From: Desulfobacterales bacterium
GTDB lineage: Bacteria; Desulfobacterota; Syntrophobacteria; B119-G9
Reading direction: 5' to 3'
Assembly (NCBI GenBank): GCA_026992215.1
Contig: JALXAI010000226.1
Span: forward strand, 1-6,461
Length of the DNA stretch: 6,461 nucleotides
The notes under the pieces are model-generated. The model saw only the letters and a program-made list of their open reading frames with translations, ran no database searches and was not told where the DNA came from. Positions 1 to 5,409 of this stretch are shown piece by piece. The number at the start of each line of letters is the position of its first letter. Within the stretch, counting starts at the first letter, position 1. A program made the position numbers and the translations under genes.

Positions 1-127
1 GATCATCTCTCAGCCCACCGTTTACGCGGCATGTGGAGATCACCTTGTGGGGCACTACGAACCTGACCGCAATATACTTTCTTTCTCGATGTATCTCCAG
101 GTCATCGTAAAACCTTCCTATAAGCAT
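1..127 (-). CDS. cbiZ: Adenosylcobinamide amidohydrolase-like protein, N-terminal part (cut by window edge)
   Basis: Only the first 42 codons are inside the window; the gene runs off the left edge. The peptide begins MLIGRFYDDLEIHRERK and contains VPHKVISTCRVNGGLRDD. The aliphatic stretch followed by an S-T-C-R-x-N-G-G-L-R-D-D block resembles the conserved N-terminal region I recall from proteins annotated as CbiZ-type adenosylcobinamide amidohydrolases in anaerobes. That family hydrolyses the amide bond of adenosylcobinamide or pseudocobalamin to adenosylcobyric acid, allowing cobamide salvage and remodelling. The ATG at 127 was chosen because GGTGGG lies 5 bases upstream; an in-frame GTG at 136 has no ribosome binding site. 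It follows hypA in the same direction after a 98-base gap that holds a terminator-like hairpin. The assignment rests on a short recognisable block, so it is moderate. Confidence 0.6.
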   Translation of the reverse strand, partial: MLIGRFYDDLEIHRERKYIAVRFVVPHKVISTCRVNGGLRDD

Positions 128-140
128 CTTTCCCACCTGT

Positions 141-190
141 AAACAAAAATCCCCGAATCGAGACCAGAAGATGCATTCGATCCGAGGATT
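141..190 (-). terminator. Terminator-like hairpin after hypA, directly before the cbiZ-like gene
   Basis: On the minus strand, bases 190-177 pair with 161-148 as a continuous 14-bp stem (12 Watson-Crick pairs plus two G-U pairs). It encloses a 15-base loop and is followed by a U-rich tail (TTTGTTT, 147-141, continuing the TT that ends the stem). This fits an intrinsic terminator for the transcript carrying hypA. The tail ends only a few bases before the GGTGGG ribosome binding site at 132-137, leaving no room for a promoter between the hairpin and the next gene. It may therefore act as a partial terminator or attenuator controlling read-through into the cbiZ-like gene. The long loop and the interrupted U tract make it weaker than the porin terminator. 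Confidence 0.6.
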
Positions 191-225
191 ACCCCTCAGG
201 GATTTATGAACCCACAAGTTCAATA

Positions 226-576
226 TCAGTTTCCGTTTTCCACCTCCATTTTATCTATCTCCAGTTCCCTGCCAGAGAGAACTTCTATGTCCGGAGAACC
301 GCATCTGGTACAAATCAAGAAGGGAACTTCCGGTACAAACTCCCGATTACAGGATTTGCATACCCCCCTGGCAGGTACTTTCACGATTTCAAGTGCTGAG
401 CCTTCCGCAATGCTTCCCTTAGAACATACTTCAAAGGCAAAAAACAGGGCATCGGGAACCACGCCCGACAACTCGCCTACCAGAACCCTAACCTTTTTTA
501 ACCTTCCGCCTTCATGCGATTGCATTTCTTCTTCCAGAATCTGAATCAGACTCTGCGCAATGCTGACTTCATGCAT
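226..576 (-). CDS. hypA: Nickel metallochaperone HypA
   Basis: This 116-residue protein has the usual length and layout of HypA/HybF, which delivers Ni(II) during maturation of [NiFe] hydrogenases and, in some bacteria, urease. It starts MHEVSIAQ, carrying the family's N-terminal nickel-binding Met1-His2-Glu3. A structural zinc site follows in the C-terminal half as two CxxC pairs, C73-K-S-C76 and C89-T-R-C92. The central VGELSGVVPDAL segment is typical of the family. Its ATG overlaps the stop of the upstream flavoprotein gene by 8 bases (569-576), and only a weak GAAG precedes it, so translation is probably coupled. No hydrogenase structural gene or hypB is visible, so its client enzyme must be encoded elsewhere. 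The family assignment is secure; the link to its operon partner is not explained. Confidence 0.95.
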   Translation of the reverse strand: MHEVSIAQSLIQILEEEMQSHEGGRLKKVRVLVGELSGVVPDALFFAFEVCSKGSIAEGSALEIVKVPARGVCKSCNREFVPEVPFLICTRCGSPDIEVLSGRELEIDKMEVENGN

Positions 577-1669
577 TAAGAGCTTCTTCGTATTCCCTTA
601 ACAGGGTTGAGATGAGTTCTTTTACCGAAATAATTTTGTCCACCCTGTATGCACTCGTACCTGCAAAGGCAAACCCTTCTTTTAGGTTACCCTTTTTGGC
701 GTTTGTAAGAGCCAAATCAATACAATACGGCGCCTTTCGATAGTCACAGGTCTTCAGACATTTCCATGAACACTTAAACGGCATTTTTTTCCCGGCCGAA
801 ACTGCCTCAAGAAATTCATTTTTGATTGCCCTCCCTGGCAATCCAACAGGGCTGTCAATTATAATAATGTCTTCTTTCCTGCACTTTATGTAGGCCTTTT
901 TAAACTCAATAGACGCGTCACACTCATGAGTCGCCACAAACCGGGTGGCCATTTGAACTCCCGACGCACCGAGCCTGAAAAACTTCAGCATGTCCGCGCC
1001 GGTGAATATTCCACCAGCGGCAATTACCGGTATCTGCTTATCAAATCTCTTCTCAAACTTCCCAATGGTTTCAATAACTTCCGGCAAGATTTTCTCAAGA
1101 GAAAAATTGGGATCCGTCAACTGCTCTTTCTTAAAACCAAGGTGCCCCCCGGCAAGAGGTCCTTCCACAACCACCGCGTCCGGTACATCTCCGTGGCGCT
1201 TCGCCCACGAATTGAATATGATCCTTGCCGCTCGAGCTGATGAAACTATCGGAATAATCTTCGTTGCAAGGTTACGGGTCTTACCGCTTAACAGTGTCCT
1301 GGGACACTTCAGCAGCAGACCAGCTCCCAGGAAGATCAGATCAACCCTTTCTTCCACCGCAATTCTTACCATGTCTTCAAAATCAGACAGTGCAACCATT
1401 ATGTTTACACCAATAATTCCGTCGGTCAGCTCCCTGGCTTTTCTTATCTCTTTTCGCAGAGCTCTTTTGTTAGCCGCCCTGAAGTTCTTATCAAAATCCG
1501 GTTCCAGCATTCCTATGCTGGCGGCACCTATAACCCCTATGCCACCTTCGTTTGCCACGGCACTCGCAAGGCCGGACAAAGATATCCCGACGCTCATTCC
1601 TCCCTGGATGATCGGAAGCCTCGGCTCCAGATCCCCAATCCTTAATCTTGGCATTTGCGACTTGCTCAT
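569..1669 (-). CDS. Nitronate monooxygenase / FabK-like FMN flavoprotein with C-terminal cysteine cluster
   Basis: This 366-residue protein is a TIM-barrel FMN flavoprotein of the 2-nitropropane dioxygenase/nitronate monooxygenase family, which also includes the enoyl-ACP reductase FabK. The N-terminal PIIQGGMSVGIS (19-30), GGIGVIGAA (42-50), AAGGI (217-221) and GASGVQMATRF (234-244) match the FMN-binding elements of the family. AGGHLGF contains His176, the usual catalytic-base position of nitronate monooxygenases. Near the C-terminus, C300, C304, C308 and C316 form a CX3CX3CX7C cluster, which I associate with anaerobe members and which classical nitronate monooxygenases lack. The true substrate is uncertain: alkyl nitronates, a quinone or an enoyl thioester are all possible. 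The ATG at 1669 has only a weak AAGG upstream; Met6 at 1654 is an alternative start. It is co-transcribed with hypA. Confidence 0.88.
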   Translation of the reverse strand: MSKSQMPRLRIGDLEPRLPIIQGGMSVGISLSGLASAVANEGGIGVIGAASIGMLEPDFDKNFRAANKRALRKEIRKARELTDGIIGVNIMVALSDFEDMVRIAVEERVDLIFLGAGLLLKCPRTLLSGKTRNLATKIIPIVSSARAARIIFNSWAKRHGDVPDAVVVEGPLAGGHLGFKKEQLTDPNFSLEKILPEVIETIGKFEKRFDKQIPVIAAGGIFTGADMLKFFRLGASGVQMATRFVATHECDASIEFKKAYIKCRKEDIIIIDSPVGLPGRAIKNEFLEAVSAGKKMPFKCSWKCLKTCDYRKAPYCIDLALTNAKKGNLKEGFAFAGTSAYRVDKIISVKELISTLLREYEEALNA

Positions 1670-1787
1670 TACTTGCTAACCCTTCGCTATCATGTATTTC
1701 CGGCCGCGGAGGGATATCCGCCCCCGTCTTATTTCATCTCTCCAGCGGTATCGCCCATAATAACCCTTAACACCATTATACACCCCG

Positions 1788-1816
1788 ATTATACATCCCC
1801 AAAGAATCGATGTATA
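1788..1816 (-). promoter_or_regulatory. Candidate sigma70-type promoter for the flavoprotein-hypA unit
   Basis: Read on the minus strand, a TATACA -35-like hexamer (1816-1811, 4 of 6 consensus positions) is followed by a 17-base spacer and a perfect TATAAT (1793-1788). A second perfect TATAAT lies at 1780-1775, within the near-repeat GTATAAT-N6-GTATAAT, which could be an alternative -10 but has a poorer -35. Transcription would start near 1781, giving a leader of about 110 bases before the ATG at 1669. This is a prediction from consensus matching only. Confidence 0.45.
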
Positions 1817-1884
1817 GAGTCATATGAAATTGTACAGTTAACCATAAAAAGGGAATATTCTCAAGACCTACAGGTTGTTTTATG

Positions 1885-1899
1885 ATGAAACGGTTTCAT
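1885..1899. promoter_or_regulatory. Perfect 15-bp palindrome, possible operator
   Basis: ATGAAAC-G-GTTTCAT is a perfect inverted repeat with 7-base arms around a single central G. It lies about 70 bases upstream of the candidate -35 of the flavoprotein unit, so it could be a regulator binding site. Arms of this type occur in operators of helix-turn-helix repressors and activators, but no regulator is encoded in the window to pair with it. A second, smaller palindrome (TTCA-N4-TGAA, 1915-1926) lies nearby. Confidence 0.3.
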
Positions 1900-1978
1900 T
1901 TTAATAGGAAAGGGTTCATTTGTGAAGTGTAATTTCCAGTACAGAGAACTCTCAGACAAATTCGCTATCACTTACACG

Positions 1979-2195
1979 CTGTTGGTTTGTTTACAGCAAG
2001 TGGCGACTTTCTTTCCATGGCCTTTACGACCCTGGTTCTCCCGGGATGTTTGGCAGGGGAAACAAGGGCGTATCCCTGGAAAATTATCCCCGGGGAAAAT
2101 TCCATCCAAGGTTTCTCCCCCGATGCGCTGTTAGAGTCTCCTGCAAGTCCCGACGGAGAACAGGGACCAGGGAGAACATCCTGTCCTGCCAGCAG
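1979..2195. repeat. Imperfect palindromic element of about 217 bp
   Basis: The two halves are largely complementary in nested blocks. The ends are CTGTTGG (1979-1985) and CCAGCAG (2189-2195), 6 of 7 complementary. Bases 2028-2059 pair with 2138-2167, with small bulges, sharing TGCAGG/TTCTCC/CCCTG-type blocks. GGGGAAAC (2056-2063) pairs with GTTTCTCCCC (2111-2120) with a 2-base bulge. The tip is TGGAA...CCCC (2077-2091) against GGGG...TTCCA (2092-2104). Such nested folding with complementary ends fits a MITE/REP-like non-autonomous dispersed repeat, or a structured RNA. No transposase is encoded. Whether it is multi-copy cannot be seen from one window. Confidence 0.45.
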
Positions 2196-2201
2196 TTTTC
2201 C

Positions 2202-2239
2202 AAAAAAAAAGTGCCCTTCAGACTTTCGTCTGAAGGGCA
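2202..2239 (-). terminator. Strong intrinsic terminator of the porin gene
   Basis: On the minus strand, bases 2239-2228 and 2223-2212 form a perfect 12-bp stem closed by a GAAA (GNRA-type) tetraloop at 2227-2224. It is followed after one base by nine consecutive U (2210-2202). It begins 25 bases after the porin stop codon (2265-2267), which marks the end of that transcript clearly. Confidence 0.95.
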
Positions 2240-2264
2240 TAAGCATCGCCGTACTTAGATTAAA

Positions 2265-3743
2265 CTAGAACTTGAATCTGATACCTGCGGTTACTCTCCA
2301 CATATCATCGGCATCGCCATCGTAGTTGTTCGCGGAGCTTGCATCGCTTGTCCACGCATCCATGGCATCACCTGCGACGAGGTAACCGGCGGCAAAGTTG
2401 AAGTTGAGGTTCTTCCAGATGTTGTACTTGGAGAACAGCATCATTTCCCAACCCACGTCTTTGTCACCATTGTAGGTATCTTCAGCAAGCTGCATGTAGG
2501 CTACAGCAGGTGAGATCACCCATTTCTTGGTTACCTGGTAGTCAGCTTTGAGCCTGAAGAAGACAAAGCCTTTGTCCAGGAGGTACGGAGCATCTGTCCA
2601 GGAGTTGTCATCAGTTACCTGCTGTTCGAAAATTACAACATCACCGGGTACGTCGGTGTCTATGTTGTCGTAGTTGTTCGCGTCATCATCATTGGGATCA
2701 TCATCACCACTGGCATACCAGAACATGAAGGTCGTGGTGAATCTTGGTGTCCAGTGGTAACCAAGGTCCGTGTGGATGAAGAACGCGGAGCGATCCAGAG
2801 AATCATCGGTACCGTTTTCCACGATGTCCTCGTCAAAGTCCACGCTACCCCACTGGTAGATGAAATCCCAGTTTGCGAAGAAGGACTGCCACTTCAATCC
2901 GCCGTCAATGCCAAAGTAGTAGTCATCCTGATCGTAGGTAAAGGTAGGACCTGCATACGCAGTGCCGTCAGGATCGTAAAGGTTGTTTGTATCATTACCC
3001 TGGCTGAACGCGCAGAAGAAGAGTCCGAGCTTGAGGCTCAGGTCTTCCCACTTTGGCTTGTAGGTAATCTTTGCGAAGAACGCGTCATCATCGTTGGTCT
3101 CGTTGGTGAAGTCTTCCTGAGCCCTTACCCATGCAGCTTCGTAATCGATGAGAGGAGTGCTTCCGAAGTAACGTACGCCCATTGCGGTTTCAGTCCACAA
3201 CCACTTGTTAAGCTTGATGGGCTGCAAACCGAGGCGAAGCCTGCTTGTATGGGATACAAGAGGATTCTGGAAATCCACATAGAGGAATCTGGTCTCGGTA
3301 TTCACGCCGTCACCGGAAAGTGCGCCACCAACGCTCCTTCCAACAGAGCCCGTACGACCATATTTCAATGCCCCAACTTCCATGGCCCATACGCCCTTCG
3401 CCATATTATCATCGGTGGTAAATTCGAAGCGAAGACGGGCCTTGGTTTCACCGAAGAAATGGTCATTGCTGTCATCACCGGTGGCCTTGCCACTGTCATC
3501 ATCGGTGTTGCCGAGAAAACCACTTCCCCTTCGATAAGGCGCATACTCGGTACCACCGTAGTAAATGCTCCAGTCGTTGGTCTTGGAACCGTTGGTGTAA
3601 GTTGCTATGGCTTCAGCATTGTTGGTCACTTCAAAACGATTGTTGATATCTGCGTGGATTTTGAAATCCACCGCATAGGCGGGGTATGCCAACAGGCACA
3701 CAAGAAATGCAAAACCAAGAAAGACAAAAATCTTCCTCTTCAT
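2265..3743 (-). CDS. Outer-membrane beta-barrel porin, aspartate-rich
   Basis: This 492-residue protein begins with a classical Sec signal peptide: MKRK, a hydrophobic core to about residue 20, and a probable AYA cleavage after residue 24, giving a mature start at VDFKIH. The rest shows alternating polar/aromatic strands (for example TRFLYVDF, SRLRLGLQPIKLNKW, FVFFRLKADYQV) and ends TAGIRFKF. The terminal Phe is the typical signal read by the BAM complex. It is probably a general or substrate-specific diffusion porin in the outer membrane; the substrate is unknown. Putative loops are strongly acidic: residues 80-94, 218-220, 347-354 and 473-480. The only mature cysteine is C244, and there is no lipobox. 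It is a single-gene unit with its own candidate promoter, a strong ribosome binding site and a terminator. The barrel call is firm, but I cannot place it in a named subfamily. Confidence 0.9.
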   Translation of the reverse strand: MKRKIFVFLGFAFLVCLLAYPAYAVDFKIHADINNRFEVTNNAEAIATYTNGSKTNDWSIYYGGTEYAPYRRGSGFLGNTDDDSGKATGDDSNDHFFGETKARLRFEFTTDDNMAKGVWAMEVGALKYGRTGSVGRSVGGALSGDGVNTETRFLYVDFQNPLVSHTSRLRLGLQPIKLNKWLWTETAMGVRYFGSTPLIDYEAAWVRAQEDFTNETNDDDAFFAKITYKPKWEDLSLKLGLFFCAFSQGNDTNNLYDPDGTAYAGPTFTYDQDDYYFGIDGGLKWQSFFANWDFIYQWGSVDFDEDIVENGTDDSLDRSAFFIHTDLGYHWTPRFTTTFMFWYASGDDDPNDDDANNYDNIDTDVPGDVVIFEQQVTDDNSWTDAPYLLDKGFVFFRLKADYQVTKKWVISPAVAYMQLAEDTYNGDKDVGWEMMLFSKYNIWKNLNFNFAAGYLVAGDAMDAWTSDASSANNYDGDADDMWRVTAGIRFKF

Positions 3744-3750
3744 AACTTTT

Positions 3751-3757
3751 CCTCCTT
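3751..3757 (-). promoter_or_regulatory. Strong ribosome binding site of the porin gene
   Basis: AAGGAGG on the minus strand ends 7 bases before the ATG at 3743-3741, an optimal spacing. It fixes the start and fits high expression of an outer-membrane porin. Confidence 0.9.
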
Positions 3758-3858
3758 TTTTAACTGAATATGTTAGCCCCCAACATACCTGAAAAAGCTC
3801 TCCTCAGCTTCTCCTTCGGCTTGATTGGCAAAGAAAATCAACCCGAAATCGTCAAAGC

Positions 3859-3897
3859 GCCGCTATCACCTCCTTTCTTCTTTTCACCCGCAGCGGC
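3859..3897 (-). promoter_or_regulatory. Hairpin presenting an extended Shine-Dalgarno-like loop in the porin leader
   Basis: On the minus strand GCCGCT (3897-3892) pairs with AGCGGC (3864-3859), enclosing a 27-base purine-rich loop. The loop contains AGAAAGGAGGTGAT (3878-3865), complementary over 14 bases to the usual bacterial 16S rRNA 3' end. No start codon sits at a usable distance and no leader peptide is evident. The true porin ATG is about 120 bases downstream with its own ribosome binding site. It could be a ribosome standby site, a regulatory RNA or sRNA target, or a decayed translation start. The function is inferred. Confidence 0.4.
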
Positions 3898-3937
3898 CCA
3901 ACCAAACTTTAGAAAACCACTGAATACCAATATTCTA

Positions 3938-3966
3938 ATTATCTACTAAACCGCCAGCGGGTACAA
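3938..3966 (-). promoter_or_regulatory. Candidate sigma70-type promoter of the porin gene
   Basis: On the minus strand TTGTAC (3966-3961, keeping the TTG of the -35 consensus) is followed by a 17-base spacer and GATAAT (3943-3938, 5 of 6 positions of the -10 consensus). Transcription would begin near 3931, giving a leader of roughly 190 bases that includes the purine-loop hairpin. This is a consensus-based prediction. Confidence 0.45.
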
Positions 3967-4095
3967 CTCCGTATCTCTTATACAGAACTTTTCTTTTTTT
4001 GTCATTTAAAAAATTACTGCAGGGAAAAATTTTCTCCTTTTTTTGAAAAAAAGTACAACATACTCATCCAGAAAAGCCCATAGAATATCCCTGCT

Positions 4096-5343
4096 CTAGG
4101 GGTAGAGCCCCCGCCACAGCTTGGCTCTCGCGACCCTTGAAACCGCCAGGATATATGCTGCCATCCGCATGTGGACCTTTTCCCTCTGGCTGATATCCCA
4201 GACACAATCAAAGGCTCTATCCATGATATTCTTCAGCTTCCTGTTCACTTCATCTTCGCACCAGAAGTCCCTTTCCAGTCCCTGTACCCATTCATAGTAT
4301 GATACCGTCACTCCACCCGCGTTTGCAAGAATATCCGGTATGTGATATATACCCCTTTCAAAAAGTATCTCATCCGCTTCCGTGGTTGTTGGTCCGTTTG
4401 CTCCTTCGGCTATGATGTCCGCTTTTATCCTGTCCGCATTGTCTTTCGTAATGACGTTTTCCAGTGCAGCCGGTATCAGTATGTTGCAATCGAGTTCGAG
4501 CAGCTCCTCGTTGGTAACCTCGTCGGCACCAGGAAAGCCCTTGAAGGAACCATGTTCCTGCTTGTAGTTAAGAAGCTCACGGGGATCCAGCCCGTTCGGA
4601 TTGTACACGCCTCCCCTGCTATCGCTTACCGCAATTACTTTCGCGCCGTCATCGTGAATTATTTGCGCCGCGTTATAACCAACGTTACCATATCCCTGGA
4701 CAACAACAGTCTGGTCTTCCACGTTTCTGTTCAGTCGTTTCAAAAGATTGTATATCGTAAATATACATCCGCGGCTTGTCGCCTCGTTTCTTCCCAGGGA
4801 TCCCCCGATGTCGATGGGTTTCCCGGTAACCACCCCCGGTTCCGCGTAACCGACGGCTATACTATAGGTGTCCATGATCCAGGCCATAATCTGGGGGTTG
4901 GTGTTTACATCGGGAGCCGGGATATCAGTGTGGGGACCAAACACGTTTATAAGCTCCGATGTGTAGCGCCGGGTAAGTCCCTGAATTTCACAGCGAGACA
5001 TGCTTTTGGGGTTGCATACCACTCCGCCCTTGGCTCCTCCGAACGGAATATTAACGACGGCACACTTCCACGTCATCCACATGGACAGAGCGGTCACTTC
5101 TTCCAGGCTGACATCAGGATGGTACCTTATTCCTCCCTTGGCGGGCCCCCGGCTGGTGCTGTGATGCACCCTGAAACCCTCGAAAACTTCCACAACTCCG
5201 TTGTCCCTTCTCACCGGCACATAAACTATGTAGCATTTCTCCGGTTTTCTGAGCCTGTTATAAATGGAAGCGTCCAGATCAATTTTTTTTGCCACCAGAT
5301 CAAACTGTTCCAGTGCATTTTCCAATGGGCTAGGGTTTGCCAT
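4096..5343 (-). CDS. gdhA: Glutamate dehydrogenase
   Basis: This 415-residue protein of the Glu/Leu/Phe/Val dehydrogenase family interconverts glutamate with 2-oxoglutarate and ammonium in the cytoplasm. Counting from the ATG at 5343, K69 (GPAKGGIRYHP), K93 (MTWKCAVV), K105 (FGGAKGGV) and D145 (PAPDVNT) match the substrate and catalytic residues of clostridial GDH (K89, K113, K125, D165), all with the same offset. S348 (GGVTVSYYEW) matches S380, which contacts the gamma-carboxylate, supporting glutamate over branched-chain amino acids. The Rossmann motif GYGNVG is at 217-222. Asp241 after the second strand of that fold suggests NAD(H) rather than NADP(H). An in-frame GTG 6 bases upstream overlaps the ribosome binding site, so the ATG was chosen. 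It follows korC by 66 bases with no terminator, suggesting one operon acting on 2-oxoglutarate. Confidence 0.95.
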   Translation of the reverse strand: MANPSPLENALEQFDLVAKKIDLDASIYNRLRKPEKCYIVYVPVRRDNGVVEVFEGFRVHHSTSRGPAKGGIRYHPDVSLEEVTALSMWMTWKCAVVNIPFGGAKGGVVCNPKSMSRCEIQGLTRRYTSELINVFGPHTDIPAPDVNTNPQIMAWIMDTYSIAVGYAEPGVVTGKPIDIGGSLGRNEATSRGCIFTIYNLLKRLNRNVEDQTVVVQGYGNVGYNAAQIIHDDGAKVIAVSDSRGGVYNPNGLDPRELLNYKQEHGSFKGFPGADEVTNEELLELDCNILIPAALENVITKDNADRIKADIIAEGANGPTTTEADEILFERGIYHIPDILANAGGVTVSYYEWVQGLERDFWCEDEVNRKLKNIMDRAFDCVWDISQREKVHMRMAAYILAVSRVARAKLWRGLYP

Positions 5344-5348
5344 GTCCA

Positions 5349-5354
5349 CCTCCT
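5349..5354 (-). promoter_or_regulatory. Ribosome binding site that fixes the gdhA start
   Basis: AGGAGG on the minus strand lies 5 bases before the ATG at 5343-5341. The competing in-frame GTG at 5349-5347 overlaps this motif and cannot be served by it, so the protein starts MANPSPLEN. Confidence 0.88.
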
Positions 5355-5409
5355 AAATAAGCTAAGAGATATCTACTTACTGGGAATGTATCCGAAATGA
5401 AGACGGGGC

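Larger units (their letters stand above)
1670..2201. other. Long non-coding stretch between porin terminator and flavoprotein gene
   Basis: About 530 bases carry no convincing gene. Short open frames exist on both strands, but they run into one another, have low-complexity composition or read through the palindromic element, and none has a recognisable domain. From right to left the stretch holds an imperfect palindromic element (1979-2195), a 15-bp perfect palindrome (1885-1899), a candidate minus-strand promoter (1788-1816) and a short GCGGA/TCCGC hairpin (1706-1710 with 1717-1721). That last hairpin would lie in the leader of the flavoprotein mRNA. The stretch separates two independently transcribed units. 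Confidence 0.7.
3744..4095. other. Non-coding gap between gdhA and the porin gene
   Basis: These 352 bases hold the candidate porin promoter (3938-3966) and the porin leader, with its hairpin-presented purine tract (3859-3897). The part nearest gdhA (4011-4095) is A/T-rich, with homopolymer runs. No clean intrinsic terminator for gdhA is visible. GCAGGGA and TCCCTGC (4088-4094 with 4019-4025) could pair over a 62-base loop and are followed by a T6 run, and a C-T7-C-A7-G run lies inside that loop. That is too loose to call a terminator with confidence. Confidence 0.6.

Noticed and set aside
206..544. A plus-strand open frame of 112 codons opposite hypA
   Set aside because: It is a shadow of hypA, whose metal-binding residues are all present on the other strand.
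990..1679. A plus-strand open frame of 229 codons opposite the flavoprotein gene
   Set aside because: It is antisense to a well-recognised FMN flavoprotein, has serine/proline-rich shadow composition and no domain.
1922..2134. Plus-strand frame from GTG with AGGAAAGGG upstream, 70 codons
   Set aside because: The ribosome-binding-like spacing is tempting, but the frame runs into the palindromic element, has odd composition, no domain and no clear promoter.
1968..2246. Minus-strand frame of 92 codons
   Set aside because: It begins within the porin transcript's tail and reads through the strong intrinsic terminator and the palindromic element, so it cannot be a normal gene.
2754..3767. A plus-strand open frame of 337 codons opposite the porin gene
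   Set aside because: It is antisense to a gene with a signal peptide, ribosome binding site, terminator and C-terminal barrel signature. It has no recognisable domain and arises from the biased codon use of the acidic barrel.
3865..3878. Plus-strand match to the 3' end of 16S rRNA
   Set aside because: Only 14 bases match and the preceding plus-strand sequence does not resemble the terminal 16S helix, so it is not an rRNA fragment. It was instead considered as a Shine-Dalgarno-like tract on the minus strand.
3841..3878. Leader peptide started from the extended Shine-Dalgarno-like tract
   Set aside because: The nearest candidate starts are a GTG inside the tract and a TTG 13 bases beyond it. 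Both stop after about five codons at poor spacing.
3883..3910. Sigma54-type promoter (GG-N10-GC) before the porin gene
   Set aside because: Only the bare GG/GC spacing is met; the TGGCAC and TTGCA consensus positions are mostly absent.
4019..4094. Terminator after gdhA formed by GCAGGGA and TCCCTGC
   Set aside because: A 7-bp stem around a 62-base loop, with the T run offset by several bases, is too weak to call an intrinsic terminator.
4342..5400. A plus-strand open frame of 352 codons opposite gdhA
   Set aside because: It is fully antisense to a clear glutamate dehydrogenase with all catalytic residues, and its translation shows no family features.
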